Positions 44,180 to 55,827 are shown, counted from the stretch's first letter. The stretch is 64,000 nucleotides of DNA from Azonexaceae bacterium s22 (GCA_016617495.1 WYCU01000002.1:149204-213203); one strand, 5' to 3'. Notes: generated from the letters alone by a model not told the origin. Numbers and translations are program-made.

Positions 44180-45886
44180 TCAGAACAGGAAGTAACGTTG
44201 CGCCAGCGGCAGTTCGGTTGCCGGTTCGCAGACGAGATGGACGCCATCGGCCTTGACCACGTAGGTTTCGGGATCGACGGTGATTTCCGGCGTGGCGCCG
44301 TTGTGCACCATGTCGGCCTTGGTGAGCGTACGCGTGCCGGAAACGGCGATCAGCGGCTTGCTCAGGCCCAGCGCGGCGATGGCCGGATTCTTTAGCGCCG
44401 CCTGCGAGACGAAGGTCACTGAGGTTTTCAGCGCCTTGCCGAAGCTGCCGAACATCGGCCGGTAATGCACCGGTTGCGGCGTCGGGATCGAGGCGTTGGG
44501 GTCGCCCATGGCAGCGGCGGCGATCATGCCGCCCTTGAGAATGAGCGAGGGCTTGACGCCGAAGAAGGCCGGTTTCCACAGCACCAGGTCGGCCAGCTTG
44601 CCGACTTCGATGGAGCCGACGGTATGCGCGATGCCGTGCGTCAGCGCCGGGTTGATGGTGTATTTGGCGATGTAGCGCTTGACGCGGAAGTTGTCGTTTC
44701 TCGCACTGTCTTCCGGCACCGTGCCGCGCTGGACCTTCATCTTGTGCGCCGCCTGCCAGGTGCGGATGATGACCTCGCCGACGCGGCCCATGGCCTGCGA
44801 GTCGGAACTCATCATCGAGAAAACGCCGAGGTCGTGCAGGATGTCTTCGGCGGCAATCGTCTCGCGGCGGATACGGCTTTCGGCAAAGGCGATGTCCTCG
44901 GCGATGCTCGAGTCGAGGTGGTGGCAAACCATCAGCATGTCGAGATGCTCATCGATGGTATTCACCGTGTACGGCATGGTCGGGTTGGTCGAGCTGGGCA
45001 GCACATTGGGCAGTCCGGCCGCCTTGATGATGTCCGGCGCGTGGCCGCCGCCGGCGCCTTCGGTATGGAACGTGTGGATGGTGCGGCCCTTGAAGGCGTC
45101 GATGGTGGCTTCGACGAAGCCCGATTCATTGAGCGTGTCGGTGTGGATGGCAACCTGAACATCCATTTCATCGGCGACACTCAGGCAGCAATCGATGGCC
45201 GCCGGTGTCGTACCCCAGTCCTCGTGCAGCTTCAAGCCAATCACGCCGGCTTCGACCTGCTCGCGCAGGGCTTCCGGCAGGCTGGCGTTGCCCTTGCCGA
45301 GGAAGCCGAGGTTCATCGGGAAGGCGTCGGCGGCTTCCAGCATGCGGTGGATATGCCACGGCCCCGGCGTACAGGTGGTGGCGAAAGTGCCGGTGGCCGG
45401 CCCGGTGCCGCCGCCGATCATCGTGGTGACGCCAGAGTTCAGCGCTTCCTCGATCTGCTGCGGGCAGATGAAGTGGATGTGGCTGTCGATGCCACCGGCC
45501 GTGACGATCATGCCTTCGCCAGCGATGACTTCGGTGCCGGGGCCAACCACAATCGTGACGCCGGGCTGGATGTCCGGGTTGCCGGCCTTGCCGATGGCGG
45601 CGATGCGGCCGTCCTTCAAGCCGATGTCGGCCTTGACGATGCCGGTCACGGCATCGACGATCAGCGCGTTGGTGATCACGGTATCGACGGTTTCCGCCGA
45701 GACGCGCTGGCTCTGCCCCATGCCGTCGCGGATGACTTTGCCGCCACCGAATTTCACTTCCTCGCCGTAGATCGTGTAGTCCTTCTCGACTTCGATGATC
45801 AGCTCGGTATCGGCCAGACGCAGGCGGTCGCCGGTGGTCGGACCGAACATTTCGGCATAGGCCTGACGGGTGATTTTCGTACTCAT
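44180..45886 (-). CDS. ureC: urease subunit alpha (catalytic)
   Basis: A 568-aa amidohydrolase of normal UreC length that hydrolyses urea to ammonia and carbamate. Nickel ligands H136 and H138 lie in [10 protein letters not shown], the carbamylated lysine K219 in GLKLHEDWG, and the flap histidine/cysteine in [16 protein letters not shown] at 45886 overlaps the ureB stop (ATGA). All catalytic parts are intact. Confidence 0.98.
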   Translation of the reverse strand: MSTKITRQAYAEMFGPTTGDRLRLADTELIIEVEKDYTIYGEEVKFGGGKVIRDGMGQSQRVSAETVDTVITNALIVDAVTGIVKADIGLKDGRIAAIGKAGNPDIQPGVTIVVGPGTEVIAGEGMIVTAGGIDSHIHFICPQQIEEALNSGVTTMIGGGTGPATGTFATTCTPGPWHIHRMLEAADAFPMNLGFLGKGNASLPEALREQVEAGVIGLKLHEDWGTTPAAIDCCLSVADEMDVQVAIHTDTLNESGFVEATIDAFKGRTIHTFHTEGAGGGHAPDIIKAAGLPNVLPSSTNPTMPYTVNTIDEHLDMLMVCHHLDSSIAEDIAFAESRIRRETIAAEDILHDLGVFSMMSSDSQAMGRVGEVIIRTWQAAHKMKVQRGTVPEDSARNDNFRVKRYIAKYTINPALTHGIAHTVGSIEVGKLADLVLWKPAFFGVKPSLILKGGMIAAAAMGDPNASIPTPQPVHYRPMFGSFGKALKTSVTFVSQAALKNPAIAALGLSKPLIAVSGTRTLTKADMVHNGATPEITVDPETYVVKADGVHLVCEPATELPLAQRYFLF

Positions 45887-46188
45887 AGCGCCCCCTGAAT
45901 CAAGCCGCGGAAACCGTAAACCTTCTTGTCACCAGCCAGTGCCACGAGTTGCACGGTGCGCGACTGGCCCGGCTCAAAGCGCACAGCGGTGCCGGCGGCG
46001 ATGTCGAGGCGGTAGCCACGCGCGGCTTCGCGGTCAAAGCTCAGGCCGGCGTTGGTTTCGAAGAAGTGGTAATGCGAACCGACCTGGATCGGGCGGTCGC
46101 CGGTATTGGCCACGACCAGCGTGATGGTCGGACGGCCGGCGTTCAGTTCGAGTTCGCCGGGTTCGGCGAGGAGTTCTCCGGGGATCAT
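45883..46188 (-). CDS. ureB: urease subunit beta
   Basis: A 101-aa subunit ([55 protein letters not shown]) that packs against UreC and UreA in the urease heterotrimer. Overlaps ureC by four bases; 11 bases after the ureA stop. Confidence 0.97.
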   Translation of the reverse strand: MIPGELLAEPGELELNAGRPTITLVVANTGDRPIQVGSHYHFFETNAGLSFDREAARGYRLDIAAGTAVRFEPGQSRTVQLVALAGDKKVYGFRGLIQGAL

Positions 46189-46199
46189 CGCGTTCTCCG

Positions 46200-46502
46200 T
46201 TAAACGATAGGATTGTGGACCGTGACCAGTTTGGTGCCGTCCGGGAAGGTGGCCTCGACCTGGATTTCCGGGATCAGCTCGGCGATGCCGTCCATCACGT
46301 CGGCGCGGGTCAATACCTGCGTGCCTTCGTGCATCAGCTCGGCTACCGTCTTGCCTTCGCGGGCGCCTTCCATGATCGCGCAGGTGATCAGCGCCACGGC
46401 TTCCGGGTAATTGAGCTTGAGGCCCTTGGCCTTGCGCCGCTCGGCCAGGAGGCCGGCGGTGAAGATCAGCAATTTGTCTTTCTCGCGGGGTGTCAGTTCC
46501 AT
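46200..46502 (-). CDS. ureA: urease subunit gamma
   Basis: A 100-aa subunit starting [20 protein letters not shown] with [20 protein letters not shown] and [14 protein letters not shown] at the end. Full length. Preceded nine bases upstream by the ureD stop; GGAGT precedes the ATG. The order ureD-A-B-C is conserved in betaproteobacteria. Confidence 0.97.
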   Translation of the reverse strand: MELTPREKDKLLIFTAGLLAERRKAKGLKLNYPEAVALITCAIMEGAREGKTVAELMHEGTQVLTRADVMDGIAELIPEIQVEATFPDGTKLVTVHNPIV

Positions 46503-46511
46503 GAAGACTCC

Positions 46512-47378
46512 TCAGGTATTCCAGATTCGGGGGATGACGGCCGGGCGGCCACAGCAGGCCGGGCGCAGAATTTTCCAGAGTTCGGCAAACCACAGCCGGG
46601 CGGCCTCGCTGTTGTCGCCGAGGTAGCGGGCGATCAGCATGTCGGGCAGGGCGGTGATGCCGTGCAGCGCGGCGTCAGCAGGCGCCACGGCGCGCAAGGC
46701 TTCTAGCAGCGCGGCGGCGTGTTGCGGCAGTTCCGGGAAGGTGCAGAGCAAGGTGCCGCACACCGTATGCCCGGCCCAGCCCGCCGGGCTCGCCAGCATC
46801 GGATCGCTGCCGGCAAACTGGCCGCGTTCCAGCCAAATGGGGCGATTGTCGCGGTCGACCTGCAAAAAGAGGCCAAAATCGCCGTTCGTAAAGCGTTCGC
46901 CTGCAGCGGCGCGGCCCAGGCAGAGGATGTCCCAACCAATGAAACGGCTGTCGGCAGCGAGCTTGACCCGCGTTTCCATGCGTGCCAAGGCACCGTCGAA
47001 GAGGATTGTCTCCTGCGGCAGCCATTCCAGCATCGCCCCTTCGCCCACCGTGAATTCGATGCGCTGCGAGGCTTCGGCGCCGCCGCTGCGATACCACTTG
47101 CCGGCGCCGGGGGTGGTCAGTTGCGCCTGCGCACCGGGGCCGACCTCCGCCACGATATCCAACGCATCGCCACCGGCAATGCCCGAGGGCGGATGCAGCA
47201 CAATGGTCTGACAGATCGCATCGCCTTCCGGATACAGCGCCTTTTGCACCCGCAGCGGACCGCGATGGCGGTTTTCGCGCAGCACCGTGCGCTCGCCGCT
47301 GCGGGCGAACCCGAGATGCAGTTGAGCGTGCCATGAGGAAGCCGATTCCGGCAGGGCCACGGGGAGGCGCGAGGTCAT
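46512..47378 (-). CDS. ureD: urease accessory protein UreD
   Basis: A 288-aa protein ([57 protein letters not shown]) that binds apo-urease as the platform for UreF/UreG. It heads the urease operon. ATG at 47378 gives the usual N-terminus; an in-frame ATG at 47477 would add 33 residues, and neither has a clear ribosome binding site. The stretch [13 protein letters not shown] is encoded by the antisense of a dispersed-repeat copy. Confidence 0.93.
   Translation of the reverse strand: MTSRLPVALPESASSWHAQLHLGFARSGERTVLRENRHRGPLRVQKALYPEGDAICQTIVLHPPSGIAGGDALDIVAEVGPGAQAQLTTPGAGKWYRSGGAEASQRIEFTVGEGAMLEWLPQETILFDGALARMETRVKLAADSRFIGWDILCLGRAAAGERFTNGDFGLFLQVDRDNRPIWLERGQFAGSDPMLASPAGWAGHTVCGTLLCTFPELPQHAAALLEALRAVAPADAALHGITALPDMLIARYLGDNSEAARLWFAELWKILRPACCGRPAVIPRIWNT
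46841..46883 (+). repeat. dispersed 40-bp repeat, copy 5 (inside ureD, antisense)
   Basis: GGCGATTGTCGCGGTCGACC, then TGCAAAAAGAGGCCAAAATCGCC. The ends GGCGATT / AATCGCC form terminal inverted repeats here. In ureD it is read from the other strand as [14 protein letters not shown]. Confidence 0.85.
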
Positions 47379-47575
47379 TGCCGGATTATCCGGGAAAGTC
47401 GCGCCGCCGGGGAATACGCAGGAATGCGCAGGATGGCTTTCGTTAATCCAACCGGAGAACAGCCGGGATTTCGCCATCAGGTGGAATAAATCCCGGCATT
47501 CCCACTCGCTGGCTTTAAACTGCTCGCCTTTACGTCCCGTGACCGATTCCGGCGCGGCGTTTTTTGAGGCCCGCC

Positions 47576-48064
47576 ATGCACCCTATCCACGATCACGACA
47601 CGCTGTTGCTGCTCGCCATCGCGATTGCAGCCAAGCGGCGGCCGGCGGCGCCGGCGGCTGTCATTGCGGCCATCGATCTCATGCAAAGCTCGCCGCCGGG
47701 CGCGGAACGTCTGGCTGAAACCGTGCTCCGGCTGGCCCGCCTGGGGCTGGTGGTGGTTGCCGATGGCTGCGTTGCGCTCTCGTCGGCGGCTGAGGCGTTG
47801 GTCGAAGCGCTGCCGGCCAAGGCCGGGCATGAGGAGCGTCAGTTTGAGCTGCGCAGCGGGCTGGCAGCTTACGTGCCGAGCGAGTGCGATGCCGAGGCGC
47901 CCGATGCGGCTACCTGGCACGCGGCCGTTCTCGAACATCGCGCTGCCGGCAAGACGTCGGCCAAGAACCTGTTGATGCCCAAGCCGGCGCCCGTCGCCGC
48001 GCAGGCACGCCCCGGCCAGCGCCAGCGCAAGCCGCTGCCCAAAGCCAAATCGCGCAAGCGCTAA
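47576..48064 (+). CDS. hypothetical basic protein preceding ycaO
   Basis: A 162-aa protein I do not recognise. Residues 1-75 may form a winged-helix-like or helical domain (AAVIAAIDLMQSSPPGAERLA, LARLGLVVVADG split across it). The C-terminus is a Pro/Lys/Arg-rich tail (PGQRQRKPLPKAKSRKR), suggesting nucleic-acid binding. It lies 12 bases before ycaO on the same strand, so cotranscription is likely. Start ATG 47576; TTG at 47564 is possible. Confidence 0.65.
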   Translation: MHPIHDHDTLLLLAIAIAAKRRPAAPAAVIAAIDLMQSSPPGAERLAETVLRLARLGLVVVADGCVALSSAAEALVEALPAKAGHEERQFELRSGLAAYVPSECDAEAPDAATWHAAVLEHRAAGKTSAKNLLMPKPAPVAAQARPGQRQRKPLPKAKSRKR

Positions 48065-48076
48065 CCGGAGTCTCCC

Positions 48077-49810
48077 ATGCAAAACGAACACTTCATTCCC
48101 GGCAAGGATGCCTCGCTGGAAGCCTCCATCACCGGCATGCAGGCCAGGCTGGCCAAGCTCGGTTTCGATGTCGAGGAATGCTCCTGGCTCAATCCGGTCG
48201 ATAACGTCTGGTCCGTGCATGTGCGCAACAAGGCCTGCCACCTGATGTTCACCAACGGCAAGGGCGCGACCGAGCTGGCGGCCCGCGCCAGCGCGCTTGG
48301 CGAATTTTTCGAGCGCCTCTCGTGCAATTATTTCTGGAACCATTACTACCTCGGCGAAGCCATCAGCAGCGGCGATTTCGCCCATTACCCGCGCGAGCGC
48401 TGGTTCCCCGTAGCCGGCAACGACTGGCCGGTGGCGTTGCTGACGCCCGAACTCCAGGCCTTCTACAACCCGGAAGGCAGCGTCCCGGCCGAAGCGCTGG
48501 TCGACATGAACACCGGCCAGTTCGAGCGCGGTATCTGCGCCATTCCTTATGTGCGCCAGCGCGATGGGGCCGAGGTGTTCTTCCCGGTCAACATCATCAG
48601 CAACCTTTACGTCAGCAACGGCATGTCGGCTGGCAACACGCCTGCCGAGGCGCGTGCCCAGGGGCTTTCGGAAATCCTCGAGCGCCACGTCAAGTTCAAG
48701 GTCATCGCCGAAGGCCTCTGCCTGCCGGATGTGCCCGAAGAGGTGATCGCCCGCTACCCGACCATCGCCGCCGGCATTGCCGGGCTGCGGGCGGCCGGTT
48801 TTGGCATACTGGTCAAGGATGCCTCGCTCGGCGGCCAGTACCCGGTAATGTGCGTGACCATGCTCAACCCGCACGATCAAGGCGTTTTCGCGAGCTTCGG
48901 CGCGCATCCGCGCTTCGAGATCGCGCTTGAACGCGCCTTGACCGAGCTGCTGCAAGGCCGCGCGCTGGCGGCGCTGGACGGCTTTCCCCCGCCGGGTTTC
49001 GATCTCGACGAAGTGGCCAGCGCGCCCAATATCGAAATCCACTTCGTCGATTCGAGCGGCATCGTGCATTGGCGCTTTTTCGATGAAAAGCCGGACTATG
49101 CGTTCGTCGACTGGAATTTCAACGATCTTGAATCGGGCAGCACCGCCGACGATTACAGCTGGCTGGCCGAGCGCATCCATGCCGATGGCCACGACATCTA
49201 CATCGCCGATTTCGACCATCTGGGCGTGTACGCCTGCCGCATTCTGGTGCCCGGCATGTCGGAGATCTACCCGATCGACGAACTCGAATGGGAAAACAAC
49301 AGCAACGGCGCGGTGGTGCGCCCGGCCATCCTCAACCTGCAGGCGCTCGACGACACGCAATGCGGCGAGTTGGCCGACATCCTCAACCAACTCAACATCG
49401 CCGATGAAAAGCCGGTGGCCGCGCTGATCGGCCTGGCGCCCGATGCCGGTTCGCTCTGGGCCGACCTGCGCGTTGGTGAACTCAAAACCATGCTCGCGCT
49501 GGCCGCTGGCGACACCGACGCCGTGCTCGAAGGCTGCGAATGGGTGCGTCAGTTCGATCAGCTCGATGCCGGCCGCCGCCGCGTGTATCGCTGCATCGCC
49601 ACCCTGCTGGAAATGGACGATCCCAATGCCTACGAAGCGGCGCTGGTCAGCCTCTATGGTGACGAAACGCTCGATCTGGCGACCGATCTGATCGACGGCG
49701 AAATCCGCTTCTTCGGCCTCGAATCGCCGGGCCTGGACCTGGACGGCTGCGCCTTGCACCAAAGCCTGCTGGCGGAATACGCCAAGGCGCGGGCCAGGAT
49801 GGCTGCCTGA
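48077..49810 (+). CDS. ycaO: YcaO-type protein (E. coli YcaO subfamily)
   Basis: A 577-aa protein close to E. coli YcaO in length. The YcaO ATP-binding elements are ASALGEFFERLSCNYFWNHY, EARAQGLSEILERHVKFK and ALERALTELLQGRAL. A C-terminal helical domain follows (from about 410). Stand-alone YcaO enzymes activate peptide backbones with ATP; E. coli YcaO is linked to RimO-dependent beta-methylthiolation of ribosomal S12. rimO is not adjacent. No precursor peptide or tailoring gene lies nearby, so natural-product synthesis is not supported. Start ATG 48077 after CCGGAG. Confidence 0.9.
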   Translation: MQNEHFIPGKDASLEASITGMQARLAKLGFDVEECSWLNPVDNVWSVHVRNKACHLMFTNGKGATELAARASALGEFFERLSCNYFWNHYYLGEAISSGDFAHYPRERWFPVAGNDWPVALLTPELQAFYNPEGSVPAEALVDMNTGQFERGICAIPYVRQRDGAEVFFPVNIISNLYVSNGMSAGNTPAEARAQGLSEILERHVKFKVIAEGLCLPDVPEEVIARYPTIAAGIAGLRAAGFGILVKDASLGGQYPVMCVTMLNPHDQGVFASFGAHPRFEIALERALTELLQGRALAALDGFPPPGFDLDEVASAPNIEIHFVDSSGIVHWRFFDEKPDYAFVDWNFNDLESGSTADDYSWLAERIHADGHDIYIADFDHLGVYACRILVPGMSEIYPIDELEWENNSNGAVVRPAILNLQALDDTQCGELADILNQLNIADEKPVAALIGLAPDAGSLWADLRVGELKTMLALAAGDTDAVLEGCEWVRQFDQLDAGRRRVYRCIATLLEMDDPNAYEAALVSLYGDETLDLATDLIDGEIRFFGLESPGLDLDGCALHQSLLAEYAKARARMAA

Positions 49811-49840
49811 GCCGCGTTGTGCCGGAGGACGCCCGCGGCT

Positions 49841-50641
49841 TTAAGCGGGCCGTTCGGCGCTCAGGGTCATCAGGATATCGGCATACCACGCGCAATTGAG
49901 GCCGAGCGCCTCGTCCAGTTGCAGGTCGCGCGTGCCGACATCGAGCCGCGCCGAATGGACGCCGAGCAATAGCCAAGGTAATTCGTTCAGCGCTGCTTCG
50001 TGTTCGTGTCGGCGCATCACCACCGGCGCGCCGCTCGTACCGCGATGGGTGCGGGCGTCGGTCAGAAAATAACCCTGCCCCTGAAAGCGCATCCCGAAAG
50101 ACGAGGCAATCACCGCCTGGCGCACCACTGGCAGGTGATGCAGCGTATCGTGAAAGCCGAGTGGAAAACCCACCACCAGCAGCGAACTGCCCACTTCGAT
50201 ATCCTCGAAACGCTGCGGCAGGTGCGCCGGGGTGAAGGCCCGGTAGACCGCGTTCTCGGGTAGCGCCGCCCGGTCGATTTCGATCATCGCCACATCGATT
50301 GCGCCGGCCGTATCCGAGCCGGTGCGCCACAGGCTCAGGCCATCGCGGAACAGCGGAATCGAAAAGCCGGTCGCCAGCGACAGATCCTCCGTCCCAAGAT
50401 GCAGTTCGATCTCGATGCGGTCGGGAAAATGCTGGGTCGATTCATCGATCAGCACATGCCGGCTGGTGACCAGAAACAGGCGTTCGTCACGTTCGAAGAA
50501 AAAGCCGCTGGCATTGGTCAGCCGCGCCCGGCCATGAAAGGTCATGATGCGGACGGAAGTCAGGAGGATGGATTCGATCAACGGGCGTTGCCCAATCTGC
50601 CCAAAGGCGAGGGGTGAAATTGCGGCGGCGGACGATAGCAT
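49841..50641 (-). CDS. trypsin-like serine protease
   Basis: A 266-aa protein with a chymotrypsin-fold triad: His in LFLVTSRHVLID, Asp in AIDVAMIEID and Ser in HRGTSGAPVV. No PDZ domain and no convincing signal peptide from this start. Upstream in-frame ATGs at 50704 and beyond give longer Arg-rich N-termini; none has a good ribosome binding site. It is convergent with ycaO and divergent from the acyl-CoA synthetase. Substrate unknown. Confidence 0.78.
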   Translation of the reverse strand: MLSSAAAISPLAFGQIGQRPLIESILLTSVRIMTFHGRARLTNASGFFFERDERLFLVTSRHVLIDESTQHFPDRIEIELHLGTEDLSLATGFSIPLFRDGLSLWRTGSDTAGAIDVAMIEIDRAALPENAVYRAFTPAHLPQRFEDIEVGSSLLVVGFPLGFHDTLHHLPVVRQAVIASSFGMRFQGQGYFLTDARTHRGTSGAPVVMRRHEHEAALNELPWLLLGVHSARLDVGTRDLQLDEALGLNCAWYADILMTLSAERPA

Positions 50642-50832
50642 CGGGTGAAGGCGAGCGTTGCGAGAATGACGCCGGCCTTCGGCACCGGATTGCCAAGGCT
50701 TCATTGAACGACTATACGCCTTCGTTACCGGAAAGCACCGCAACACATGCGGGAGCGTGCGCGCTCCGCGTCACTGGCGTGTTCGCTGCGCTCGGCGCAC
50801 AATGAGCTCAGCGGATTCGACGGCGTTCCCTC

Positions 50833-52572
<1,740 letters not shown>

Positions 52573-52584
52573 GGGAGAACCCAA

Positions 52585-52842
52585 TTGCCGCTGGATCAGG
52601 AACAACTGCGCACTGCCCTGCTGGAGATCATCAAGACCCTGGCGCCGGAAACCGATACCACACAGATCGTCGGTAACCTGCCGTTGCGCAAGCAAATCGA
52701 ACTCGATTCCATGGACTGGCTCAACGTACTCGCCGCCATTCACGAGCGCCTGAGGATCGACATCCCCGAAACCGACTATGGCCACCTCGCCACGCTCGAT
52801 AGCCTCGTTGCCTATCTGGCCGGCCGGCTCGCCAAGGGCTAG
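52585..52842 (+). CDS. acyl carrier protein-like
   Basis: An 85-aa carrier protein: the phosphopantetheine Ser is in ELDSMDWLNVLAAI, with helices LRTALLEIIKTLA and LDSLVAYLAGRLA. The start is TTG at 52585, supported by AAGGGAGA six bases upstream; no ATG fits. Being between an acyl-CoA synthetase and an acetyltransferase suggests the acyl group may be loaded on this carrier. Not the fatty-acid AcpP, which is longer-conserved around DSLD. Confidence 0.82.
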   Translation: MPLDQEQLRTALLEIIKTLAPETDTTQIVGNLPLRKQIELDSMDWLNVLAAIHERLRIDIPETDYGHLATLDSLVAYLAGRLAKG

Positions 52843-52846
52843 GGTC

Positions 52847-53374
52847 ATGGCCGACTACCCCAGCGAACTCGTCCGTACCCGCCACCTGTTTGATGGCAGC
52901 GAGGTGCTTATTCGGCCGATTCGCGCCGACGATAAAACCATGGAGCAGGAATTCGTGCAGCACCTCTCCACGGAATCCCGCTATCGGCGCTTCATGTCCA
53001 CGCTCAAGGAACTACCGCCGGGCAAGCTCAAATACCTGACCGAAATCGACTACGAAAAACACCTCGCGCTCGTCGCCATCATCGAACGCGACGGCGAACA
53101 AATCGAAATCGGCGTTGCCCGCTATGTCGCCGACCCCAGCGGCACCAACTGCGAATTCGCCATCGCCATCGACGACGAATGGCAAGGCAGCGGCGTCGCC
53201 GGCATCCTCATGCTCACCCTCATCGACGCCGCCCGCGCGCGCGGTATGCAACGCATGGAAGCCTTCATCCTCGCCAGCAACGACAAGATGATCAAATTCG
53301 CAAAACAGCTCGGGTTTTCCGTGCACCGCGACCCGGACGATGCGGGGATGGTGGTGGCGGAGCGGGGGTTGTGA
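52847..53374 (+). CDS. Pat-like GNAT protein acetyltransferase domain
   Basis: A 175-aa GNAT protein: VLIRPIRADDKTMEQEFVQ, LSTESRYRRFMSTL, GVARYVADPSGTNCEFAI and DDEWQGSGVAGILM with the acetyl-CoA loop. This is the pattern of the C-terminal domain of Pat, which acetylates and inactivates acetyl-CoA synthetase, but without Pat's large NDP-ligase-like part. It starts five bases after the carrier-protein gene. Confidence 0.82.
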   Translation: MADYPSELVRTRHLFDGSEVLIRPIRADDKTMEQEFVQHLSTESRYRRFMSTLKELPPGKLKYLTEIDYEKHLALVAIIERDGEQIEIGVARYVADPSGTNCEFAIAIDDEWQGSGVAGILMLTLIDAARARGMQRMEAFILASNDKMIKFAKQLGFSVHRDPDDAGMVVAERGL

Positions 53375-53527
53375 GCGGGGTGGAGTGTACGGACGGGCAA
53401 TCGGAAAAAGCCGACTTTGGACATCTCGCCTGAATCTGGCGGCCAAGTGTCAGTGATTGGCCTTCAATTGGCTACCGAGCTTTACTGAAGTCAGGGCGAC
53501 TCAGTCCTGAATGGTGGTTAGCGCTGA

Positions 53528-53785
53528 TTAGCGGTGACGCTGCCGTGCGACCGAAGGGGCGCGACCTTCGATGTGGCGGAACGTAATCCGTCCTTTGGTC
53601 AGGTCATAAGGGGACATTTCGAGGGAGACCTTGTCGCCGGCAAGGACACGAATATGGTTCTTGCGCATCTTGCCCCCACTGTAGGCCACCAACGTGTGCC
53701 CATTGTCCAAAGTGACACGGAAACGCGTATCCGGGAGCACTTCCATCACAACGCCTTGCATTTCGATCAGATCTTCTTTTGCCAC
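53528..53785 (-). CDS. infA: translation initiation factor IF-1
   Basis: An 85-aa S1/OB-fold protein: [40 protein letters not shown] and [13 protein letters not shown]. It is longer than the classical 72-aa IF-1 by a basic tail ([11 protein letters not shown]). It lies away from ribosomal protein genes and near a cold-shock gene; betaproteobacteria often have such a second infA. Binds the 30S A site during initiation. Confidence 0.93.
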   Translation of the reverse strand: MAKEDLIEMQGVVMEVLPDTRFRVTLDNGHTLVAYSGGKMRKNHIRVLAGDKVSLEMSPYDLTKGRITFRHIEGRAPSVARQRHR

Positions 53786-53897
53786 GGTTTTATCTCCAGA
53801 GTCGTTGGTACATCGGGCAAGCCCGCATGGAAGACGGGTTCGGATAAGGATGTTTCAGAATTGGCGAGGCGACACATTGAGCGTCGTCTTAGGCCGG

Positions 53898-54260
53898 TTA
53901 TTCAATTGGCGCAAATCCATAGTAAGAACCATAGGCCGAAGGTGCTGGTGCGTAGGCAGCCACCTTAATTGCATCCGCCAGTGTGACCTGATCGGTCAGT
54001 CCGTCTATTCCGCCAGTCTCCCTTAACCATCGCTCCTCAACCTGCTTTTCAGTCAGGCCGTTTAGGCTGATGTTCCGGTCGAATCGTTCAGAACGGTATT
54101 CAAAAGCCATGTCATGAGCGATGAACAGGGTATGCGGGCAGGCGGTAATAACAGTCTCGTCAACCGGGTCGGCCCCCATGACTCGGATACCGCAGAACGG
54201 GCAATGGACCGGGGTGTAGTAAAAGGTCTTCAGTTCGGTACGCTGGATGGCCTGCGTCAT
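53898..54260 (-). CDS. hypothetical protein with CPFCG and CPH motifs
   Basis: A 120-aa protein I do not recognise. An N-terminal VHCPFCGIRVMG and TACPHTLFIAHD may bind zinc. The rest is acidic with an Ala/Tyr-rich end. ATG at 54260 is chosen because GGAG lies eight bases upstream; ATG at 54272 is also in frame. Position between infA and a cold-shock gene gives no function. Confidence 0.65.
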   Translation of the reverse strand: MTQAIQRTELKTFYYTPVHCPFCGIRVMGADPVDETVITACPHTLFIAHDMAFEYRSERFDRNISLNGLTEKQVEERWLRETGGIDGLTDQVTLADAIKVAAYAPAPSAYGSYYGFAPIE

Positions 54261-54324
54261 GCTGTACTCCATATCTTATTAAAGTGATCTGTTAGGTTGC
54301 TGTTTGCCTGCTTGCCATATGTGG

Positions 54325-54501
54325 CTATCGCTGGGTGAATTGATAGCGATGCAGGTCTGAGTGGGAAAGTCCGGCTAATTCGCCAACCACGCGATTAATG
54401 CCACGGCCGAGTAGCCACCAGGCGTTGCCGTAGGGCAAGATGGAAATGCCTAGTTCGGCGCAAAGCCGTTTGGCTCGCGCTCGTTGTTCTTTTATGTTCA
54501 T
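54325..54501 (-). CDS. small hypothetical basic protein
   Basis: A 58-aa protein, MNIKEQRARAKRLCAELG followed by GNAWWLLGRGINRVVG and SDLHRYQFTQR. Not recognised. It may be a small nucleic-acid-binding protein, judged from charge only. ATG at 54501; a longer frame to 54594 exists but has no family-like N-terminus. Confidence 0.5.
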   Translation of the reverse strand: MNIKEQRARAKRLCAELGISILPYGNAWWLLGRGINRVVGELAGLSHSDLHRYQFTQR

Positions 54502-54627
54502 GTGATCTTTTTTTGCTTTGGCCGGGAGCGGTAGTTTCCGATCCTGGCACCCCGTGCAGTCGATGCTTGCCGACGGGAAGAGTCTGGCTACCACGTCATG
54601 CGGTAGCCAGAGAGTACGCCAGAAGAA

Positions 54628-54831
54628 TCAGGCGATTTGGATATTGCTGGCTTGTTTTCCCTTCGGACCAGTGGTGATGTCGAAACTCACCCGCTGGCCT
54701 TCGGTCAACGTCTTGAAGCCGTGGGATTGAATTGCAGAAAAGTGAGCGAAGAGATCCTCGCCACCGCCTTCTGGCGTAATGAAGCCAAAACCCTTGGAGT
54801 CGTTAAACCACTTGACGCTACCTGTTGCCAT
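54628..54831 (-). CDS. cspA: cold-shock protein, CspA family
   Basis: A 67-aa single cold-shock domain: [15 protein letters not shown] with RNP1 and DLFAHFSAI with RNP2. Acts as an RNA chaperone. Full length, strong similarity. No terminator could be assigned. The 5' side (54832 onward) is long and gene-free, as expected for a cold-shock leader. Confidence 0.96.
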   Translation of the reverse strand: MATGSVKWFNDSKGFGFITPEGGGEDLFAHFSAIQSHGFKTLTEGQRVSFDITTGPKGKQASNIQIA

Positions 54832-55354
54832 ATCTTGAATCTCCGAAAAATTACGGGGCGGAATGCCCCAGGTTGGGGCGAGATCAAGAGGGCGAGGCGA
54901 AAATGGGGGAATGGCGCCGCAGAACTACGGGTACTAAACCAACAAAATAACAACACAACTAGAAATCGCTGCAGTGCACAATACGCGGCATCGGAGCAAA
55001 CAGCAAATGAAATTTGAATTTTCGTATTGTTTCCTGAGTGGCAAGACTCCGCTTATCTGCAGCCACAAACCAGCCATTCCCGCCGCATTCAATCTGTCAT
55101 GTGAGCGTATTGGGACGACGATGGCGTGGTAGCCCTACCGGTCTGACTGGCTACAGCAATCGACAAGCTGTAGCTCTCGCCTTCGCATCGTTGATCCTCC
55201 GCTAACAGATATATCGCAGACCAAGTCTGGCAGCACGTGGAGGGCCGCCGCCGTCCGACAAGGTACCACTTGCCTCGCCTAACAGCAGCAACGACCTGCT
55301 TCCTTCACCGGCGCACTGAATTGCAGCCGGACACAGTTGTTGCCGTTCGCTACC
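54832..55354. other. 523-bp gap between a cold-shock gene and a hypothetical gene
   Basis: No convincing ORF on either strand. The part next to the csp gene is likely its 5' leader and promoter. A plus-strand hairpin-forming region GGGGCGGAATGCCCC (54857-54871) lies inside that leader. The remainder is unremarkable unique DNA. Confidence 0.6.
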
Positions 55355-55744
55355 TTAGCCCCCCAACCCCTTCATCGCCATCGCCCGCCGGGTCATTTCT
55401 TCCAGATTCGCCTGAGCCTCCGCGGCGGCTTCCTGCATTTCTTCGGCGTTCAGGGGGCGGGCGAGGGGTTCGAGTTCGATGCGCTGGATGTTGGGGCATT
55501 TGGCGACGATGCCGTTGAGGATGCTGTCGACTTTCTTTTGCCCGAGGCCGAAGAGGATTTTTTCCAGCACGAAGAGGCGGACGAGGATGATGTCTTCTTC
55601 ATCCTTGGCGGTGGCCTGCACGGCTTCGATTTCCTTGCGGGCGTGGCCGCGGAATTTGAGCGGGGTGATGGCTTCGGGGATTTGCAGGATGGCGTAGCGG
55701 TACTGGCCTTGGATCATGGCGGGGCAGACGGGCAAAGCGGCCAT
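55355..55744 (-). CDS. hypothetical protein downstream of urtE
   Basis: About 129 aa, not recognised. It has an N-terminal YRYAILQIPEAITPLKF, a helical charged middle (RKEIEAVQATAKDEEDIILV, LEKILFGLGQKK), and a helical C-terminus (AEEMQEAAAEAQANLEEMTR). Minus strand, 83 bases after urtE, so possibly in the same operon. The start is uncertain between 55744 and 55717. Confidence 0.6.
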   Translation of the reverse strand: MAALPVCPAMIQGQYRYAILQIPEAITPLKFRGHARKEIEAVQATAKDEEDIILVRLFVLEKILFGLGQKKVDSILNGIVAKCPNIQRIELEPLARPLNAEEMQEAAAEAQANLEEMTRRAMAMKGLGG

Positions 55745-55827
55745 TGTCTCAAGAAAACCGCCCGCCCAGCCATGCCGGTGCGCCATTGCCCGGGGCGTGC
55801 CGCTCGGGCTGGGGCGCTTGTGTGCGT

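Noticed and set aside
47477-49762. A 761-codon open frame on the minus strand
   Set aside because: It lies fully antisense to ycaO and the small gene before it. The plus-strand proteins match a known family and have good starts; this is a high-GC shadow frame.
47576-49810. YcaO locus considered as a RiPP biosynthetic cluster
   Set aside because: No precursor peptide, dehydrogenase, E1-like or transporter gene nearby; the protein matches the stand-alone E. coli YcaO type.
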